A DNA stretch of 64,000 nucleotides, from NCBI GenBank assembly GCA_038049695.1, contig CP142460.1, forward strand, positions 26,444,001 to 26,508,000, in the 5' to 3' direction. The notes under the pieces are model-generated. The model saw nothing but the letters and a program-made list of their open reading frames with translations, made no database searches and was not told the origin of the DNA. Position numbers and translations under genes: made by a program. This DNA is from Cinnamomum chago (Eukaryota > Streptophyta > Magnoliopsida > Laurales > Lauraceae). Shown piece after piece: positions 32,178 through 43,203 of this stretch; the first letter of the stretch is position 1, and every line of letters starts with the position of its first letter.

Positions 32178-35100
32178 AGCCTATCAAACATGGCCAAAGA
32201 AGATTCCGTCCTGATGTGATGGAAAAAATTGAACAAGAAGTTTAGAAACTCAAAAGCGTTGGCTTCATCCACGAGGAACAGCATCCTGAAGGGTTGGCCA
32301 ACATCGTCCCCGTGACAAAGAAAAATGGGCAGATCAGGGTCTGTATTGACTATAGAGACCTGAATAATGCATGCCCTAAAGATTAATTTCCGCTCCCCAT
32401 ACCAGAGGTGATGATCGACAACACCTGCGGATTCGAGCGAATGACATTCATGGATGGCTTCTCTGGCTACAATCAGATAAAGATGCATTTTGAAGATGAA
32501 AGACACATAATTTCGGACTCTGTTTGGAGTGTATTGCTACACAGTCATGCCATTTGGTAAAAAAAAATGCTGGTGCAACATATCGGAGGGCTATGATGAA
32601 AATATTCCAACATATGCAGCACAAGACGGTCGATTGTTACATTGATGACCTCGCCGTCAAAAGTAAAAAAAAAGAAGACCATCTCAAAGATCTTCGAGAA
32701 GTCTTCCTCCGACTTCGCAAACACAAACTGCGAATGAATCCACTAAAATGCTTTTTCGGTGTCTCATCGGGTAAGTTTCTTGGATTCATAATTCGGAAAG
32801 GCGGAATAGAACTTGACCCCACCAAAGTCAAGGCTATCCTCGAAATGCCAACTCCAAGAACCCTAAGAGAACTAAAAAGGCTTCAAGGAAGGTTGGCATA
32901 CATTCTACGGTTCATCTCCAATCTGTCAGGGAAGTGCCGTCCATTCTCTCACCTAATGAAGAAAGGTGTCCACTTTGTTTGGGATGCTGAATATGAAGCC
33001 GCATTTCAAGATATCAAGACATTCCTTACCAAACCTCCAGTGTTGGTTGCCCCCACAACTGAAAAACCATTCATCTTGCACACAAGAGCTCTCGATTACT
33101 CTTTAGGTGCTCTACTAGCACAAGAAAATGATTAGGGAAAAGAAGCTACTCTATATTACCTCAGCCGCATGTTGGTAGGTGTAGAGCATCGCTACTCCCC
33201 AGTCGAAAAAGAATGCCTTACAGTGATGTTCGTCGTACAAAAGATATGTCACTATCTGTTATTGAACACGGTGTACCTAATTTCAAGGATCAATCTCTTA
33301 AAGGTCCTTGTCACAAAAGCAGATTCTCTTAATGCCCGATTGGCAAAATGGTCCATCCTTTTGTCACAATTAGATATTAGGTATGTACCACAAAAGGCAA
33401 TCAAAGGCCAAGCTCTAGCAGACTTTCTCGCAGAGCATCCATTGCCTAAGGATTCTCCACTGAGGGATGATCTCCCAGACGAATCTGTCTACAATGTGGA
33501 AACTTCCTTACCAAATGCTTCCTGGGACATGTATTTGACGGCACAACCAGGACGAATGAAAAAGAAAAGCAAATATCGGGAATTGGCATCCTCTTTGTCA
33601 GTCCCGACAAATACATGATTCCACACGCTTTCTCACTACTGGAACCATGTTCAAACAATGAAGCTAAGTACCAAGCCCTGATTGTGGGATTGGAACTCGC
33701 CCTCGAATCTGGCATCACCATGCTAGAAGCTTTTGGTGACTCTCAACTGATCGTCAACCAGATGAATCAAAAATTTGAAGTCAGGAAGCCTGATCTGTTG
33801 CCTTACTACAACAAGGCGCAATCGCTTCGACAAAAGTTTGACATCTGTCACATCACCCACATCTTCAGAGGTGAAAACATCCGTGCAAATGCCCTGGTCG
33901 GACTCGCCGCTTCTATGGCAATCCAAAAAGGGGGAAACATGCAAATCATAGTGTGTCAAAGAAGGATTCTCCCTCCTCTTAACACACACCAAGTAGTTGT
34001 TGAATGCCATCAAGTGGTTGGAAGTCGGATGTCCATCCTCAAACCTCCGACCGGCGACTGAAGGGATCCGTTCATTGATTACATTATGTTCGGAATCCTA
34101 CCTGAAGATCCAAAAGAACAGGTAAGCCTTCAGAGACGAGCCCCAAACTTTCATTTGGATATTCCTTCAAAAATGCTTTACATAAAATCCTTCAACGGAG
34201 TACTTCTACGCTGCTTGTCACAACAAGAAACCGAGGAAACTTTCAAAGAAGTACATGTTGAGCTCATCAGACTGGTCCTAAGCTCTACGATCAGATAAAA
34301 AAGTTAGGTTATTATTGGCCTACCATGGTAGCGGACGCTATGCAATTTGCTAAACGCTGCCAACAATGCCAAGTTCATGGAGATTATGTCCACAAGCCTC
34401 CAAAATGGCTACATCCCATAGCGATCTCATGGCCTTTCGAAGCCTGGGGTATGGACATCATAGGTCCTATCTCTCCTCCATCAACCAAAGGTCATCGCTT
34501 CATCTTTGCCGCTACGGATTATTTCTCTAAGTGGTCAGAAGCATTTGCGCTCAGCGAAATGAAGACCTCATCAGTCCTTCAATTCTTACGCATCAACATT
34601 ATTTTTCGCTTCGGCATACCTAAAGATTCGTCCATGATAACGGACCACAATTTCGGGATCACAGATTCTACAGGTTCTGCGACAAGTACAAAATCCAAAG
34701 TTTTCTTTCGACTTCATATTATCCAGCAGCGAACAGACTAGCAGAAGACTTCAACAAGACACTCTGCAAAATTCTCAAGAAAATGGTCTCTAGTCACAAG
34801 AGAGACTGGGGCGACAAGCTACCTGAAGCTTTGTGGGCTTATCGAACCACCGTTCGAGGACCAACCCATAGCACACCATTCTCTTTTGTCGATGGGTACG
34901 AAGCTGTTGTCCCTTTGGAAGTACAAATTCCTCCCTTAAGGGTATCTTTGCAAAATGACATGACACAAGAAAGCAATGTCAAATTGAGACTCCAAGAGTT
35001 GGACAATCTCGATGAAAGATGGCTTGAAGCTCTACAAAGCATTGAGTTGTACCAAGCACGCATGGCAGGATGTTTCGACAAGAAAGTCAAGCAACGCGGC

Positions 35101-35304
35101 TATAAAAAGGGTGACTTGGTTCTTGCTGTAAAAAAGCCAATGGTTTTCGCCCACAAATCCAAAGGCAAGTTTGAACCAAAATGGGAGGGACCCTTCGTCA
35201 TCGACAAAGTCTTCTCCAACGACGCATATGCCCTCCTAAACATGGGAGGTGACAAATGTATGCTGCCCATCAACGGCAAATTCTTGAAGTGGTACTACCC
35301 TTGA
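32178..35304 (+). pseudogene. Element 1 polyprotein, 3' remnant: RT, two RNase H domains, integrase
   Basis: Direct continuation of the frame that stops at 8434. RT (CIDYRDLNNACPKD, MDGFSGYNQIKM, CYIDDLAVKS) is cut by taa at 32385-32387 and frame changes near 32510 and 32565. Ty3-type RNase H runs to 33430, with tag at 33133-33135. The archaeal-type RNase H (about 33510-33910) is split by a frame change near 33535. The integrase core (WGMDIIGP, ATDYFSKW) is frame-shifted near 34260 and 34620. The C-terminal part (34783-35304) is open and ends FLKWYYP. All domains expected of the Tat lineage are present, in order, but none is likely functional. Confidence 0.87.
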
Positions 35305-35650
35305 AGACTTCTGGCACTGGGTAAGAGCAATGCCTGCATGATCAAAGCCTATTCCCAGGTACTTGCTCGTCAAACCCACTCCTTTTGGAATTTTCATCCT
35401 TATGTTGAAATTTCTAAAAAAAAAAACTCAAAACAATTCTCACTTTCATAGTTTCATTATTTAAAAAAAATCCAAAAATCCAAGTTCAGGAGCCTCTTCC
35501 CGGACTTGACCAAAACTTTCGATCCTTGGACCCAAAATTCATGGTTTGAAGCAAAAATCAGGACTCAGGAATTTCCACCCTAGTCCACCCCGACTTTTAC
35601 AACAAAAAACGGTTTTAAGTCAAAATTTAGGACCCTCGTGTCTTTAAACA
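35305..35650. other. Non-coding spacer after pol, element 1
   Basis: Matches 21161-21500 in B and 60317-60690 in E (for example tacttgctcgtcaaacccactcc and poly-A runs). Nothing coding is seen. Confidence 0.6.
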
Positions 35651-35659
35651 AAAAAAGGA

Positions 35660-36090
35660 TTTTAAGAAACCGCGAGGAAGCTACGCTTAGTCGATACTCG
35701 CAAAGCCCAAAAAATCGGAAGGATGCAAACCCCATTCGATACTTCCAAAACCTCAAAATCGCAAGGAAGCGACATTTTGTCGATACTTGCAAAATTTCAA
35801 ACAATCGCGGAGACGCAACATTCCAGTTGATATCCACAACCCAAATTTTCAAAAAAAGAAAAAATCTCAAATTTCAAAAATCACGAGGAAGCGACATTCA
35901 GTCGATACCCGTAAAACGATGTTTTTTGAAAAAGCAAGGAAGTAAAGTTCGGTCAATACTTGCACCCCAATTCGCAAGGAGGCGACATTCCATCGATACT
36001 CACAAATCGAATGAGCAAGGAGGCGACATTCCATTGATACTTGCAATACCATTCAACAGGGAGGCGACTTTTAAGTCGATACTTGCATTT
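35660..36090. repeat. gcgac...tcgatac motif array, element 1
   Basis: Homologous to 21515-21945. About seven variants such as gaagcgacattttgtcgatac and ggaggcgacattccatcgatac occur at irregular 45-75 bp steps. Confidence 0.8.
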
Positions 36091-36104
36091 TTTAAAACCA
36101 AAAC

Positions 36105-36690
36105 CTGGCTTCTGCTCCAAAAAAAAATCGTCTTTCACGCCAAACTTCTATGCCAAAAACCCAAAACCGGCTTCTATGCCAAAAAAAAAATTGGCTTTTA
36201 CGCCAAAAAACTAAAATTTAGCTTTCATGCCAACACAACAAAACTTGGTTTTCAAAAAAAAATTCTGGCTTTCACGCCAACAAACAAATCTGGCTTTTAT
36301 GCCAAAAAAACAAATTTCGGCTTCCATGCCAAAAACAAAAAATTGGCTTCCATGCCACAAACAAAACCGGCTTTTATGCCACAAAATTCCGCTTCCATGC
36401 CAAAAACAAACTTTGGCTTTCATGCCACAAACAAAATCGGCTCCTACGCCACAAAACCTGGCTCTCATGCCAGCCCAAAATCAGCTTTCATGCCATCTCA
36501 AAAACCCGGCTCTCATGCCAATTCAAAATTTTGACTTTCATGCCATCTCCAAAACCTTGGCTTCCATGCCACTAACAAATTTTGGCTCTTACGCCACAAA
36601 ATTCGGCTCTCATGCCACCTAAAAATCTAGCTTTCAAGCTATCAAAAGAAACCAGGCTTTCGCCACAAAATTTGGCTTTCATGCCCAAAA
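36105..36690. repeat. GGC-N6/7-GCC motif array, element 1
   Basis: About 25 copies of ggctttcatgcc-like motifs with A-rich spacers. The same kind of array as in B (21955-22540) and E (61120-61735), but the order of variants differs, showing independent expansion and loss. Confidence 0.8.
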
Positions 36691-36879
36691 ACAACCCTTT
36701 GACAAAAGACTTTCACAAAATGATAACATTTTGATCAAATTTTCAAACAAACACTCTCAACCAACTTTTGCTTATTTTCACCAAAAAGAATTTGAGTAAC
36801 AAGTATATAAAGTGCCAAAAATGCTTTTTACATGGAGGTACCTAAAAGAAAAGAGAAGAAAAAGAGTTTGTTACAAAAA

Positions 36880-37107
36880 TCAGGGGCTTAGTCTAACATG
36901 GTATTCAACCAAAGATTCAACTCCTCAAGCAGACTCTTGGCCTTACCCTTTAAAGCTTCCAGGCCAGGCTTCTTCAAAATCTTTTCATAAAATGCGGCAG
37001 AACGCCGCGACCCATCTGCAGCATGGGGAAGTTCTTCCCAAAGAATATGTCATTGCTCTTACTCTTGAGTCTTCCTCCGTAGATTGCTCTCAGCCTCCTC
37101 GACCTGG
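36880..37107 (-). pseudogene. Antisense gene of element 1, 3' end only
   Basis: Minus-strand sequence matching the C-terminal coding end of the antisense gene in E (61920-62140) and B (22789-23015). It is interrupted at 37107, within the coiled-coil region, by the LTR of element D. The remaining 5' part should lie beyond the right edge, after element E. Coding integrity cannot be judged from 228 nt, but the frame has changes relative to E. Confidence 0.75.
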
Positions 37108-38113
37108 TGTTGACACCAAAAATGTCACTTTGCCTCTTCACACCAAAAGCTACACGGAGCCGCATCCTACCAAAAATAGGCAGGCGCTACTTCAAGCATC
37201 AGATCTTGTCAGAATCAAACAAAAACTGCAAGGTCATTCAAAACAACCAAAAGAGAGGTACACATGAAGTTTCGTGCCATTCCGACATCATTCGGCCTAA
37301 CTTCACTTCTCCAACAGCTGAGCAGCAGCTCCCGGCAGCGACAGTGTCGAAGACTTCAAATCTTCGATCGGAGCCTACGGATGGTTACAAAATACCTCCA
37401 AAAGGCTCCATGTCAAGTTTCAAGTCAAACCGACACCGTTTGACCCTCCGTCAACCCTCAAGCAGTAAAATCGAGCCCTTAGGTAGCGAGAACTACCGAG
37501 GTCGTCACTCATCAAACAGAGCACATGGGCGACTTCTACATACCTCCAAAGGGCTGCACAACAAATTTCAGGTCATTCCGATGACGTTTGACCCAGTTTC
37601 GATGCTCGGGAACAAAATTAAGCCTACCGGCGGCGGAGCACCCCGGGACCATGGCACCCAATTCGGAGCTTGTGGATCATCTCAAAATGACTCCAGTAGG
37701 CTCCCCGTCGAATTTCAGGTCAATCGGACATCGTTTGACCGAAAGTCAAAGCTCGGCATTTCCCTCATGGTGGAACAAAGCCTAGCGTTTGCGGGACCCC
37801 AAACGGCTTCAAAACTCAAATGAAAGCCCATGGTTGGTCTTATTTAATGCTCAAGAAGCTTCACCTCAAATTTCAGGTCATTCCGACATCGTTTGATCCT
37901 GTTTCAGCTTCTGGCGGAAAATCAGCAGTTCTGCGTTCGGCTTTTCCCGGAACATCGGAAACTTTGCAAACCAATTTGCAAGGATTCTCATCAGGTTTTT
38001 CAGAGGGAAATCAAGCCAAATAATGTGGAGAAATGTCAGAGAAAATAAGCAAAAAAAACGAAAGCAAAAAACAACGAGAAATAGCCAAAAACGGGCCCTG
38101 GGGAGGTTTTTTC

Positions 38114-38230
38114 CCCCCATGGTCGCAGACCCCTGCGACCCTAGGCCAGGGTCGCAGCCTGGGCCATGGTCGCCGGCGACCATGGGCCCGGCGACCCTGG
38201 GAGGTCCGGGGCGCCGATTTCGCCCCGGGA
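38114..38230. repeat. Palindrome array in U3 of the D 5' LTR
   Basis: ggtcgc/gcgacc units (tggtcgcagacccctgcgaccct and variants). Positions 38164-38185 form a perfect 22-bp palindrome centred on GGTCGCCGGCGACC and bounded by CCATGG. The LTR at 47007 has a shorter version at 47877-47960. Confidence 0.8.
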
Positions 38231-38894
38231 CCCCCCGTTTCGTTCGTTTTCGCGAGACGAGTTGTTCTGTCCCTGTGATTTTTCCAGATTCAGGCTTTTG
38301 AGGCTCCAAATTCACTGATATTCATCAAGATCACAGGACTCCTTTCCAAAACTTCAAAAACTTCATTGATCGCCAGCCGAACGACAAAAAAAACTGCACT
38401 TTCTGCCTGCCCGATCGCGAAATCAACTGGACAGATGCTGCCGGCCCGCTGGTATCAACCAATGTCTGAAACTACATGATCATCTACTGTTGATTTACAT
38501 AAGGATCCATCTATGATCATCGCAAAGGGAATTCCAAAAGACGCAACGTGGCCCGCGACTCTTCAGCTACCAAGGCGGCCACTTAATGCTATCAATTGGC
38601 CCGTTTATGGCAAGTTAATGTGGTCATTAACTCATTATTTTGGACGGCCCAATCAGAAGCCTCCGTTTAGGAGTTACAAGTCCAAGCAATCATGGCATTC
38701 AAGCCATGAAACTCCTAACATAATGGAGATTAAAGGCAACTAAATGCCCATGACTCTTCTTTGGCCAATGAAATCCAAGGGTCAGGAGTTACAAAACAAA
38801 AGGCAATTAAACCTGTAACTTCTCCCATAACTTGGCTTTATTGCCATAATTGCCATAAATGACCATAAACCACTCCTAAAGGCCACCAAAAGCC

Positions 38895-38902
38895 TATAAA
38901 TA
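38895..38902 (+). promoter_or_regulatory. LTR TATA box (TATAAATA), D 5' LTR
   Basis: Context gcctataaataggagtcccc, shared with the LTR at 47007 (48608-48615) and close to the B LTRs. Confidence 0.7.
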
Positions 38903-39403
38903 GGAGTCCCCTCCAAGCATTTCGGGGATCGGGGATAAAAAAAAATCATCAGCAATTCCTGCTCTAGAGATCCAGAAGCTCAGAGAGAGAGAAACCCCTG
39001 TCGGAATTCCGCAGCAGCCTCCACTACAAGGTGACAAAAGTCCCTTGGGGGCCACTCCCCCCAAGGTCCTTCACCTTCTACTTCAACAAAAGTGGCTTAG
39101 ACATGGCTCTTCAGCCCGTCTACTCGGCTTTTTATTGAACATAAGACCTTTTCTCGGTCTTTGTTCTCTAAAAATCTGAGGATATAGCCAAGCCAAGCGA
39201 ATCCAAAGCATCCGACGTTCTCATTTGCATGGATGATGGCGGAGTCCATACATGACTCGCGACCGTCAATCTAAACGGGTCCCTCCCACAATCTCCTGAA
39301 AAGTTAGATTCTTCCTTTCTCGCTTTTCATTGTATTTTGTATTTTTTTTAGAGAGACAAAAAACCACAACTCTTGTCTTTCATTATTGATGAGAATTGTA
39401 AAT

Positions 39404-39476
39404 CGGCTATAAACGCCACAAATCGGCTATAAACGCCAAAAATCGGCTATAAATGCCAAAAAATCGCCTTTTTACG
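39404..39476. repeat. GGCTATAAACGCC-type motifs in the LTR
   Basis: Three ggctataaa(c/t)gcc motifs plus an inverted gcctttttacggc. The same motif type forms the long arrays after pol. The next LTR (about 49067-49120) has two, and the B LTR only has the inverted gcctttcacggc form. Confidence 0.75.
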
Positions 39477-39733
39477 GCAAAATAAAAAACTGTCTCTTTT
39501 CTTAAATATATGTGCAATGGAAACTTGAAAAGAAGTTGATTTCCTTTTTACTTGCGAAGATTGATCTCCGGATCATCACTTACAATTCCAAGTAAAATAG
39601 AAAATCTGGCACACCCACAAACACACAAAAGCGTTGATGCGTGCTCCGCCTTCCGGGGGCGAAAGGGTCGGACCGAACGGACTCCCACGTCCGCCGACGC
39701 CCGGTAGCGCCGGGGCCGGAGCGCGTTCCATCA

Positions 39734-41082
39734 AGTTGGCACACCCGGTGGGACCCGTATACTTGAGAACACCGGATGCTTGGAATTGAAATATTCGCAT
39801 ATTATATCTTTGCTTATGTTTCTTTTCTGAATTCCTTGGCTACTTTTTGGCTGGTGGCCTATGTTGGATTTCGCATGAGATGGGATTTTTTTTTGGAAAT
39901 TTCAAATTCTTTAAATCTATTTCCATTCTTTCTCTTTTCAAAAAAAAAAAAAAAGCAAACTTCTTTGCCTTGGATTCAAAATTGAGAAGTTTTGATCATA
40001 TCCTATCGTTCATCGCGCTTGCAGAAATGTTGAGCCTGTTCGACTAAAGGTTTTGGATCATTGTTTCTCTTTGATGAATTCATTAGAATTTAAAAAAAAA
40101 AACAACTTAAAAAAAAATCAAAACTTTTCGTTTTGGATTCAAAATTGAGAGGTTTTGATCCTATCCTATCGTTCATCGCGCTTGCAGAAATGTTGAGCAT
40201 GTTCGACTACGGTTTTGGATCATTGTTTCTCTTCAATGAGTCTAGTAAAAATAAAGCAAAAAAAAAAAAAAAAAAAAGAAAGACATAGACCGCTAAGGCC
40301 AAACCAACTGCGTTCTTTGATCTCGGTTGATTCAAGAAAAGCCTTGTCCAGAGTGTGGAGACAGCCTGACTGTTCGAGGCAAGGGTCCTCCAAACGGGTT
40401 CATTAAGTAATCCTACCCTTACCTGGGGGCAATTCTATCAATTGTGATTTCATAAGACCAGGTTAGGAAGCCTATGTGTGCTCTCTTGTCCTTTAAATAA
40501 AAATTGTAAAAAAAAAAAAAAAAAAAACTTTTCAAAAAAAACAAAAACTCTCGTCATTTTGGTTTCGGATCCGAGAAATTGTGGTTCCTTCCGGGGTACT
40601 GGCGCTCGCGGAAATCGTTGAGCCCGTCTTTGGATTGGGATACCACATGCTCTCCTTGATGAATCCATTTTGACATTTAAAAAACAGAGAATCCCATCTC
40701 ATGGATGCGATCTCCAACATTTGTGTCTAGCGGTGCTAGTACGCCCTTTCAAGGTCTACTGTATTCGCGACCGGCGCATTTGTAAAACTCCAACCTTATA
40801 TTCTTCTTATCTCGAGCAAGCCCTGCTTCGCGATAAGTCGAATTTAGGTTTACAATTGCTTCTAGCAGTCACTGGGACGCTCATTTTGGGGCTCACCATA
40901 CTTGCAATAAGAACAATTGTGCCCTCTATGGCTTTTGCCCTCCTCACGTCACCTGGGTCATATCCCTCGAGCGATCTGAAAAGGCAAACCCATAGATTGC
41001 CTTTTTTCCATTTATAATCATTATATTCTTGTGATTACTAATGGATGTGGTCTTGTTTCAGAAGTTTTCCAAAAAACTAACA
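39734..41082 (+). other. Leader of element D with PBS
   Basis: PBS tggcacacccggtgggac at 39737-39754. Subrepeats related to the 167-bp unit of E occur at about 39990 and 40145 and a more diverged one at 40565. The conserved block is at 40334-40430. The acceptor-like ttactaat...ttgtttcag ends at 41061, 21 nt before the gag ATG. Confidence 0.75.
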
Positions 41083-43203
41083 ATGGCAGCTTCATTAACC
41101 ATCACCTTTGATGAGAACAAGTACCAGCTCATGCTCCAAGACAAACAAACCAAGCGCACTTACAAGCGCCCTGCCAGCTGCCGAAGCGTCATTTCCCTCG
41201 GCAACTCAGAAAACACCGGGTCGACCTCAACTCCCCGGACCATTGTCTTCGGGTCATTGGGACCATTCCCACTACCTACAGAAGAAACCGCACCTGCCAA
41301 GAAGCAGAGAACCGCCCCTCAACGTATCACTACAGTGATACCAAGGGCGATCATCAAGAAGCCTGAGGCCCGTAGCGCTCCTACAAAGCCTCAACCAGCA
41401 AGAAACCAGGTCTGCTCAAAGACTTGGTCTCCAAGGCCTTCACCCAAACAGCGAAGGTCACAAACATCAGCAAAGCCAGCATACCTGGCCCCTCTCAAGG
41501 AGAACCGGTTCTACCCTCTTGCTTACATGAAAGAGGAGAAACCGACCCTCCGCCAAACAAAACCAACTCAGCATGAGTCGGCTTGCTCCTACAAGCCCAA
41601 AATCAAGTCATGCATCATCAGGCCTCCGCAAGAACCTGCCAAGGCCTACATTCCTGCGAGTCGACCCTTCCTCTCAACAGGAGCCGAACTCGCAAAATTC
41701 AAAGCTTCGCTCCGGCAGGCAAAGGACCGCGTCCAGATCCTGTCCCTGCCAGTCTTCAAAGAAGACAAGCTCGGCTGCTGCGCACCAGGAACTACGTCCT
41801 TCATTGCCAGAGCACAGCCGGAGCTAACCGAAGCTCAAATCGCTCGTCGTATGCGCCGTCGTGCGGCATATCGACAAAAGAGACTAGAGAAGCAAAGAAC
41901 CCAAGATTCTGCACTTCAGGTCTCCCAAAAATGGGTCGAAAAAGAAAGACCCGACCAAGTTGTTGCTGTCCATATGGTTGGCAAGACCAGAAGACGTCAG
42001 AAGTCAGCAACAAAAATCCATGTCAGGCATCCGGTGACTCGCAGCGTCTCCCGGACACGAAGACATAAAGAAAACTCTCCCGCTCCTTCAAGCCAAGGAC
42101 ATCGGAGTGACCACTCTTCGAGCTCTTCACCTAAAAGGATGAGCTCCAGCTCAGTCACCAAGACTGTATCCTCTTTCGACTCTCGAAGAGTGAACGTCTT
42201 GGTTACAAAAGCTGAGCAACCTCTGCCACATGATGACGTAGCTGCACGCATCCAGCAACTGGAACAAGGACAGCAGAGAATAGAGGCCCTAATGGAAAAC
42301 CTCCTTCTCACTATCCAACGTCCGCTAAACAATGAAGCTCCTCCGGGCCATCAAGGCGACGAAGAAAATGCGGAAAACAGTGAGTCACGCGCCCTTACCA
42401 AAAAGGACGTTGACGATATCCTCGCCAAAGCAAAAGAAGAGGATACACTAAAAGAGCATGGGATCAAGCCACCATATCCCTTGTGGATGGACTCGGTCCC
42501 GTTCCCTACAAAATTCAAGCAACCTACTCTCCAAACATATACGGGGAAGGGTTCAGCCAGACAACATGTCATCCACTTCAAGATCCTGACGGGAGCTATT
42601 GCGGATCAAGATGCCCTCAAAATCCGCCTCTTTGCAAGTACCCTAAAAGGTACGGCCTTTGATTGGTACTCCACTCTGCCGAAGGACTCCATTCAAAATT
42701 GGGCCATGCTGGAGACACGCTTCCTAACCCACTTCAAAGGTGAAGATCATCCTGTTACTATGGCTCAGCTCTACAGCCTAAAACAGGGAGAGAATGAGTC
42801 AACATATGACTTCATTCACAAGTGGAAGGCAATGGCATACAAATGCTCCGATGTACTGCCACAAGCGTCACTGGTCGACATCTGCCGAAACAACATGAGA
42901 GCAAGAATCCGCTCCATGATCATCGGCAACAAATCAAAGAACCTGGGAGAACTCTTGGAAGCAGCTATGGAAGCTGAAACGTTGATCAAAGACCTCAACA
43001 GTCAGAAATCATCAAAGAAAGAGCCGACTGCCATTGCAACCTCAAAACCAAAGAAAAAGGAGGTTCTCAATGTGCAAACCAAGTCAGCTCCTCAGCAGCC
43101 AAAGAAAGCTGAAAACAAAGCTGCAGGTAAAAAGCCTGAACTTTCTGATGCCTTCAGAGAACGAGTAGAAAAGAAATACCCGTTCCCCTCAAATTGCGAA
43201 TGA
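41083..43203 (+). CDS. gag: Gag of element D, open reading frame, fused to a short out-of-frame tail
   Basis: 706 codons with no stop, from MAASLTITFDENKY to KKYPF, then five foreign residues and tga. The ATG at 41083 is preferred over the upstream in-frame ATG at 41041 because the upstream one lies before the splice-acceptor-like site and the MAASL start is shared with B and E. Residues 1 to about 460 are basic and rich in Ser, Arg and Pro (RTRRHKENSPAPSS and Ser runs), with no recognised fold. Residues about 475-650 are the capsid-like Gag domain (FKQPTLQTYTGKGSARQ, GTAFDWYSTLPKDS, TRFLTHFKGEDHP). The zinc knuckle present in E is lost in the 4.3-kb deletion that starts here. A Gag lacking the knuckle and protease could still be made, but this is inference. 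It is the best-kept gag in the window. Confidence 0.75.
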   Translation: MAASLTITFDENKYQLMLQDKQTKRTYKRPASCRSVISLGNSENTGSTSTPRTIVFGSLGPFPLPTEETAPAKKQRTAPQRITTVIPRAIIKKPEARSAPTKPQPARNQVCSKTWSPRPSPKQRRSQTSAKPAYLAPLKENRFYPLAYMKEEKPTLRQTKPTQHESACSYKPKIKSCIIRPPQEPAKAYIPASRPFLSTGAELAKFKASLRQAKDRVQILSLPVFKEDKLGCCAPGTTSFIARAQPELTEAQIARRMRRRAAYRQKRLEKQRTQDSALQVSQKWVEKERPDQVVAVHMVGKTRRRQKSATKIHVRHPVTRSVSRTRRHKENSPAPSSQGHRSDHSSSSSPKRMSSSSVTKTVSSFDSRRVNVLVTKAEQPLPHDDVAARIQQLEQGQQRIEALMENLLLTIQRPLNNEAPPGHQGDEENAENSESRALTKKDVDDILAKAKEEDTLKEHGIKPPYPLWMDSVPFPTKFKQPTLQTYTGKGSARQHVIHFKILTGAIADQDALKIRLFASTLKGTAFDWYSTLPKDSIQNWAMLETRFLTHFKGEDHPVTMAQLYSLKQGENESTYDFIHKWKAMAYKCSDVLPQASLVDICRNNMRARIRSMIIGNKSKNLGELLEAAMEAETLIKDLNSQKSSKKEPTAIATSKPKKKEVLNVQTKSAPQQPKKAENKAAGKKPELSDAFRERVEKKYPFPSNCE

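Larger units (their letters stand above)
37108..39733 (+). repeat. 5' LTR of element D (2,626 bp)
   Basis: TGTTGACACC...ttccatca, followed after 3 nt by the PBS. It is a different subfamily from the B LTRs: after the first 35 nt it reads cacaccaaaagctacacgg instead of caacatcaagaagccgcat. It contains a palindrome array (38114-38230), TATAAATA (38895-38902) and three ggctata...gcc motifs (39404-39462). It resembles 47007-49381 closely, which has a deletion of about 0.3 kb and a local duplication. Confidence 0.85.

Noticed and set aside
32524..35304. Separate genes for the several pol ORFs of element 1
   Set aside because: They are consecutive pieces of one polyprotein broken by stops and frameshifts, in the same order as in E.
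39640..39733. G+C-rich end of the D/E LTRs as a possible rRNA or tRNA fragment
   Set aside because: No tRNA cloverleaf or recognisable rRNA sequence; it is the U5 end next to the PBS.
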